Assembly (NCBI GenBank): GCA_049322335.1
Contig: JBMORL010000081.1
Span: forward strand, 1 to 64,000
Source: JBMORL01 sp049322335
GTDB taxonomy: Bacteria; Bacteroidota; Bacteroidia; Flavobacteriales_D; UBA2798
Direction: 5' to 3'
DNA length: 64,000 nucleotides
A model generated the notes under the pieces. It did no database searches and was not told the origin of the DNA. It saw only the letters and a list, made by a program, of their open reading frames with translations. The translations under genes and the position numbers were made by a program. Shown piece after piece: positions 60,295 to 64,000 of the stretch (position 1 is its first letter; each line of letters begins with the position of its first letter).

Positions 60295-61677
60295 ATGGAC
60301 ACTCTTTCTCTCATCACCGGCATCATCACAGGAACCATTATCGGTTATCTTCTTGCCCTTGTATTGAAAAAAAATAAAGTTTCTAACGCATCAGGCACTG
60401 CTGATACCGAACAGCTTTTGCAAAAAATAAATGCACTGGAATCGGAAAACCGCAACATTCGCGATGAAAAGAGTAAACTGGACGGAAGTATAGAAAAAGC
60501 CCGCGAGGTGTTCAGGGATATTGATGCCAAACTGAAAACCGAACAGGAAAATAACCGGGCACTGATCGCGCAACTCTCGGCTGCCAAAGCAGAAAAATCA
60601 GCTATTGAGGAAAAACTCCAGGTGCAGAAAAAAGAAGTGGAAGAACTGCAGCAAAAATTTAAAACCGAATTTGAAAATATCGCCAACAAGCTGCTGGATG
60701 AAAAAAGCGCAAAATTTTCACAGCAAAACCAGGAAAAACTTGATTCCATTCTTAAACCGTTCAACGAAAAAATAAAAGATTTTGAAAAAACGGTAAAAGA
60801 TTCATACGAAAAAGGCACCCGCGAAAACAGCGCGCTGATGGAACAGGTGAAACAATTATCCGAGCTCAACCAGCAAATGCGTACCGATGCGCAAAATCTT
60901 ACCCGGGCACTTACTACTGATTCCAAACAACAGGGTAACTGGGGAGAACTGAAACTGGAAATGATCCTTGAAGGTTCGGGATTGGTAAAAGGAGAGGAAT
61001 ATGATTTGCAGGTAAGTGCCGTGAATGATGAAGGAAGACGCTTTCAGCCCGATGCTATTATTAAACTTCCCGAAAATAAACACATCATTATCGATTCAAA
61101 AGTTTCTTTAACCGATTATGAAAAATGGGTGAGCGAAGAAAATGAAATGGCACGCGATGCGTTATTAAAACAACATGTACAGTCGATGCGCAACCATATC
61201 AAAGGCCTTCACGAAAAAAACTATGCTTCACTCAAAGGAATGAATACTTCTGATTTTGTGCTGATGTTTGTTCCCGTTGAACCTTCTTTTGCCGCTGCAG
61301 TTTCTGCTGATAAAGAATTGTACCAGTTTGCCTGGGAGAAAAAAATTGTGATGGTAACGCCTTCTACCTTACTGGCCACACTAAAAACAGTAGCTTCCAT
61401 CTGGAAACAGGAAAGACAAAATAAAAATGCTATTCGTATTGCCGAGGAAGCGGGAAAACTGTATGATAAATTTGTAGGATTCATGGAAGACATGGAAACG
61501 ATCCGTAAATCCATTGATAACAGCGAAAAAGCTTTTGATGCCGCCATGAATAAACTGAAAAGCGGAAGCGGAAATATTATTAAACGTACCGAAGATCTCC
61601 GGAAACTCGGAGCAAAAGCATCTAAAAATATTCCATCTCACCTGCTGGATGATGAAAATCCCGCCATTGAAGAATGA
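60295..61677 (+). CDS. rmuC: DNA recombination protein RmuC
   Basis: A 460-residue RmuC family protein. An N-terminal membrane helix (LSLITGIITGTIIGYLLALV), a long coiled coil (about 35-200) and the RmuC nuclease-like domain (about 210-400) with NWGELKLEMILEGSGLVKGE, RFQPDAIIKLPENKHIIIDS and MVTPSTLLATLKTVASIW. RmuC limits inversions and rearrangements in Escherichia coli. Its stop overlaps the next start by 4 nt. Confidence 0.95.
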   Translation: MDTLSLITGIITGTIIGYLLALVLKKNKVSNASGTADTEQLLQKINALESENRNIRDEKSKLDGSIEKAREVFRDIDAKLKTEQENNRALIAQLSAAKAEKSAIEEKLQVQKKEVEELQQKFKTEFENIANKLLDEKSAKFSQQNQEKLDSILKPFNEKIKDFEKTVKDSYEKGTRENSALMEQVKQLSELNQQMRTDAQNLTRALTTDSKQQGNWGELKLEMILEGSGLVKGEEYDLQVSAVNDEGRRFQPDAIIKLPENKHIIIDSKVSLTDYEKWVSEENEMARDALLKQHVQSMRNHIKGLHEKNYASLKGMNTSDFVLMFVPVEPSFAAAVSADKELYQFAWEKKIVMVTPSTLLATLKTVASIWKQERQNKNAIRIAEEAGKLYDKFVGFMEDMETIRKSIDNSEKAFDAAMNKLKSGSGNIIKRTEDLRKLGAKASKNIPSHLLDDENPAIEE

Positions 61678-62942
61678 AAACTATTTTTTATATCATCGTT
61701 TCTGTTCTCCTGATGGCCGCTTCCTGCAAAGACACGTATCAGAAAGATCATTTTACCACAAAAAAAGAAGAAACCCGTGGTGTTGACCCCGTAAAAGCAG
61801 AATATCTTCCTTATCATGTTGATGATAATCTGACAAAACTTTTTTTTCGTTTCTCATCCAAAGACCTGATTTATTCCAAAACCGGTTCGGATAATTTTAC
61901 CTGCGATGTGAAAATTTCATGGCGTGTTTTTTCGTGGGAGAATGATAAAGTGATGCTTGACAGCGGGACAGTAAAAATTACAGACATCAATAACGAAAAC
62001 GAAACAAAAGAAATTAAAGGAGAAATAGACCTCAAACTTAATCACGGAGGAAAATACCGCCTGAAAATGCGGCTTACTGATACCAAAAAAGATATTACTA
62101 CCGAAGATGAACTGATTGTTGATAAACTGCTTCCGCGTTCAAGGCAAAACTACAAAGTATATGATGCCGAACAGGGAAATATGTTCTATCATTATTTTCC
62201 TTCAGTGGAATTGTTGCGTATCGAATCAAAAAGAAACAGTGTGAAACTAATGACTGTCCGTTATTACAATAAAGAATTCATCATTGCTCCGCCACCGTAT
62301 TCCGATTTCAAATTCCAGCAATTTTCATGGAAAGCAGATTCTGTTTTTACGGTAAGAATAGATGACAGCGGTTTTGTTGAACTGAAAACAAAGAAAAAAG
62401 GATTTTATCATTGTCAAACCGATACAGTCACCAAAGAAGGCCTTACTCTTTTTCGTTTTGAGAAAAATTATCCGCGCATAACTACAGCTGATGCACTGGT
62501 GGAACCATTACGCTATCTTACCACGGGAGAAGAATACAAAACACTCAATACGGCAAAAGATAAAAAAGTGGCAGTGGATGATTTCTGGCTCGACCGATGC
62601 GGCAGCCGTGAAAGGGCAAAAGAAATTATAAGGTTGTATTACGGAAGGGTAGAAGATGCCAACCGCAAATACGCATCTTATATAGAAGGCTGGAAAACGG
62701 ACCGGGGAATGATTTACATTATTTTCGGTACGCCAAAATATGTCGATAAAACCAACGACAGCGAAACCTGGTTTTATGGCGACCGATACAGTTCGCAAAG
62801 CGTCCGGTTCGATTTTCTGAAAGTAAACAACCCGTTTTCAGATAATGATTATTACCTGCAGCGGTTGGGATCCTATAAACCAAAATGGCACCTTGCCGTG
62901 GACGCCTGGCGTTCGGGGAGAGCATATGTACATGAAAGATAA
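61674..62942 (+). CDS. GWxTD domain lipoprotein
   Basis: A 422-residue probable lipoprotein: MKTIFYIIVSVLLMAASC ends in a lipobox-like Cys18. Residues about 30-340 are beta-rich with no known catalytic motif. The GWxTD signature is in EGWKTDRGMIYIIFGTPKYV (about 342-361), followed by conserved ETWFYG. GWxTD proteins are widespread in Bacteroidota and of unknown role. The gene overlaps rmuC by 4 nt and rlmB by 17 nt, so coupling is tight. Confidence 0.85.
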   Translation: MKTIFYIIVSVLLMAASCKDTYQKDHFTTKKEETRGVDPVKAEYLPYHVDDNLTKLFFRFSSKDLIYSKTGSDNFTCDVKISWRVFSWENDKVMLDSGTVKITDINNENETKEIKGEIDLKLNHGGKYRLKMRLTDTKKDITTEDELIVDKLLPRSRQNYKVYDAEQGNMFYHYFPSVELLRIESKRNSVKLMTVRYYNKEFIIAPPPYSDFKFQQFSWKADSVFTVRIDDSGFVELKTKKKGFYHCQTDTVTKEGLTLFRFEKNYPRITTADALVEPLRYLTTGEEYKTLNTAKDKKVAVDDFWLDRCGSRERAKEIIRLYYGRVEDANRKYASYIEGWKTDRGMIYIIFGTPKYVDKTNDSETWFYGDRYSSQSVRFDFLKVNNPFSDNDYYLQRLGSYKPKWHLAVDAWRSGRAYVHER

Positions 62943-63696
62943 AAACAGGAACGAAAACAAAGACGATATCATCTTCGGCACACGGGCTGTGATCGAAGCC
63001 ATTCGCTCGGGAAAAGAAGTGAATAAAGTAATGGTGCAAAAAGGTTTGTCGAATGAACTATTCGCTGAATTGAAAGAAGAACTCAAGGGAACCGATATTC
63101 CTTTTCAGTTTGTGCCACCCGAAAAACTCAATTACATTACACGAAAGAATCACCAGGGTGTAATAGCATTTGTCAGTCCCGCTAATTACCACAAGCTGGA
63201 GAATATTTTGCCGCAGCTTTTTGAAGAAGGAAAAAACCCTTTGCTGCTGATGCTGGATCGTGTTACCGATGTGCGCAATTTCGGGGCTATCTGCCGTTCG
63301 GCTGAATGTTTGGGTGTGCATGCGGTGATCATTCCATCGCGGGGTGGAGCACAAATTACTTCCGATGCAGTGAAAACTTCGGCAGGTGCTTTACTGCGCA
63401 TACCCGTATGCCGTGAGGAAAATCTGAAAGAAACAATAGAATACGTTTCAGGCAGCGGGTTGCAGATTGTTTCATGTACCGAAAAAACAACCAACACTAT
63501 CGACTCGGTAGATCTTTCACAACCTACGCTCATCATCATGGGATCGGAAGAAGATGGAATATCGGGTGAATATTTAAAACGAAGCGATCACAAGGTAAAA
63601 ATTCCCATGTCGGGCGAAATCGAATCACTCAACGTTTCTGTCGCCACCGGGATAATATTATATGAAGCGGTGAGGCAGAGATTAAAATCCGTATAG
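62926..63696 (+). CDS. rlmB: 23S rRNA 2'-O-methyltransferase (TrmH/RlmB family)
   Basis: A 256-residue SPOUT methyltransferase. N-terminal IIFGTRAVIEAIRSGKEVNK is the substrate-binding domain; SPOUT motifs RVTDVRNFGAICRSAECLG, IIMGSEEDGISGEYL and IPMSGEIESLNVSVATGIIL form the SAM-binding knot. RlmB methylates G2251 of 23S rRNA; sister TrmH enzymes act on tRNA, so the exact target is inferred. Starts at 62926 or 62932 are both possible, both overlapping the GWxTD gene. Confidence 0.93.
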   Translation: MYMKDKNRNENKDDIIFGTRAVIEAIRSGKEVNKVMVQKGLSNELFAELKEELKGTDIPFQFVPPEKLNYITRKNHQGVIAFVSPANYHKLENILPQLFEEGKNPLLLMLDRVTDVRNFGAICRSAECLGVHAVIIPSRGGAQITSDAVKTSAGALLRIPVCREENLKETIEYVSGSGLQIVSCTEKTTNTIDSVDLSQPTLIIMGSEEDGISGEYLKRSDHKVKIPMSGEIESLNVSVATGIILYEAVRQRLKSV

Positions 63697-63709
63697 ATCG
63701 TGTGTGGTC

Positions 63710-63741
63710 ATTGCGGAGCCTGGCTCTGAGGCCGAAGCAAT
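63710..63741. terminator. Hairpin between convergent rlmB and TonB-like genes
   Basis: ATTGC (63710-63714) pairs with GCAAT (63737-63741), enclosing an inner GCC/GGC pair. It stands between two converging genes and could serve both, though no T-tract follows. The phrase cattgcggagc and aagcaatctg recalls a repeat family common between genes in MAGs. Confidence 0.4.
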
Positions 63742-63779
63742 CTGCTTGCGTGAGGGAAAATAATTAACTGGAAAGTATT

Positions 63780-64000
63780 TTACAAAGTAGAAATCTTTAT
63801 TGGTAATATCATCCGGTTCTTCACCGCTTTTCCACGCTGCATTCCCGGTTTCCATCCGGGCATGTTTTTTATCACGTGAACCACTTTTTTATCAATATCC
63901 TCCCGCAATCCTCTTACAATGATCACGTCTTCCACTTTTCCCGTTTCAGAAACCAGGAATTTCACATAAATCTTTCCGTTTAAACCCATGCACTGGTTGT
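63780..64000 (-). CDS. TonB C-terminal domain protein (partial, runs off the window edge)
   Basis: The open minus-strand frame enters from beyond 64000 and ends at 63780. The translation GLNGKIYVKFLVSETGKVED, then KKVVHVIKNMPGWKPGMQRGK and a final MILPIKI, matches the TonB C-terminal domain that contacts outer-membrane receptors. Only about 70 residues are visible and the true start lies outside the window. It could be an energy-transducing TonB or a secreted TonB-domain protein. Confidence 0.8.
   Translation of the reverse strand, partial: NQCMGLNGKIYVKFLVSETGKVEDVIIVRGLREDIDKKVVHVIKNMPGWKPGMQRGKAVKNRMILPIKISTL

Overview
This window reads as a Bacteroidota chromosome segment, most likely from a metagenome-assembled genome. 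The evidence is type IX secretion (T9SS) C-terminal sorting domains on four secreted proteins, TonB-dependent receptors with CarboxypepD_reg domains, a PorE-like OmpA protein, DUF6089, GWxTD and HYC_CC_PP families, a syntenic uppS-bamA-ompH-ompH-murI block, and repeated TAnnTTTG (-7) promoter boxes without Shine-Dalgarno sequences. I cannot resolve order or genus. No rRNA, tRNA, CRISPR array, prophage or transposase was found. One 100-N scaffold gap is present at 53829-53928.

Layout. 1-5.2 kb: Fe-S assembly proteins (Mrp tail, two NifU-domain proteins), a gamma-carbonic anhydrase and a metal module (HMA protein, TonB receptor, HYC_CC_PP protein). 5.3-13.6 kb: mostly uncharacterised envelope proteins, plus a module of a barrel-less receptor plug protein, an ECF sigma factor and a membrane anti-sigma/TPR-like protein. 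13.6-18.4 kb (minus): M20 amidohydrolase, half-size TauE/SafE permease and a large pseudo-peptidase/propeller/Omp85 protein. 18.5-31.1 kb: outer-membrane biogenesis and cell-wall genes (murI, two ompH, bamA, uppS, two DUF6089, nadK, an Omp85-like protein, a CBS protein), with divergent pdxJ and an alpha/beta hydrolase. 31.1-44.6 kb: T9SS cargo, including a minus-strand cluster (lamin-tail protein, TonB receptor, endonuclease I) that looks like an extracellular DNA-use system, and a 1242-residue PKD/SprB-repeat adhesin. 44.7-53.4 kb: proC, phhA, acs, a MORN protein, DinB, a TPR-PD40 protein, EI24 and purB. 53.4-64 kb: repeat-rich gap region, glycosyltransferase, lipid acyltransferase, desaturase, TPR protein, PorE-like protein, rmuC, GWxTD lipoprotein, rlmB and a TonB C-terminus.

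The most notable observation is upstream of phhA (phenylalanine 4-hydroxylase, Phe to Tyr). A 19-codon minus-strand leader ORF with four consecutive Tyr codons is followed by a strong terminator hairpin. A segment inside the end of the leader ORF can form an 11-bp antiterminator with the 5' arm of that terminator. This is the arrangement of a ribosome-stalling attenuator that would sense tyrosine shortage, and the -7 box lies so close to the leader ATG that the leader may be translated from a leaderless mRNA.

Other items worth attention are several dispersed palindromic repeat families, a pseudo-peptidase fused to an Omp85-type barrel, a 25-nt remnant of a glycosyltransferase 5' end, and a scaffold gap whose two flanks are the same 127-bp sequence, so the gap is almost certainly an assembly artefact.
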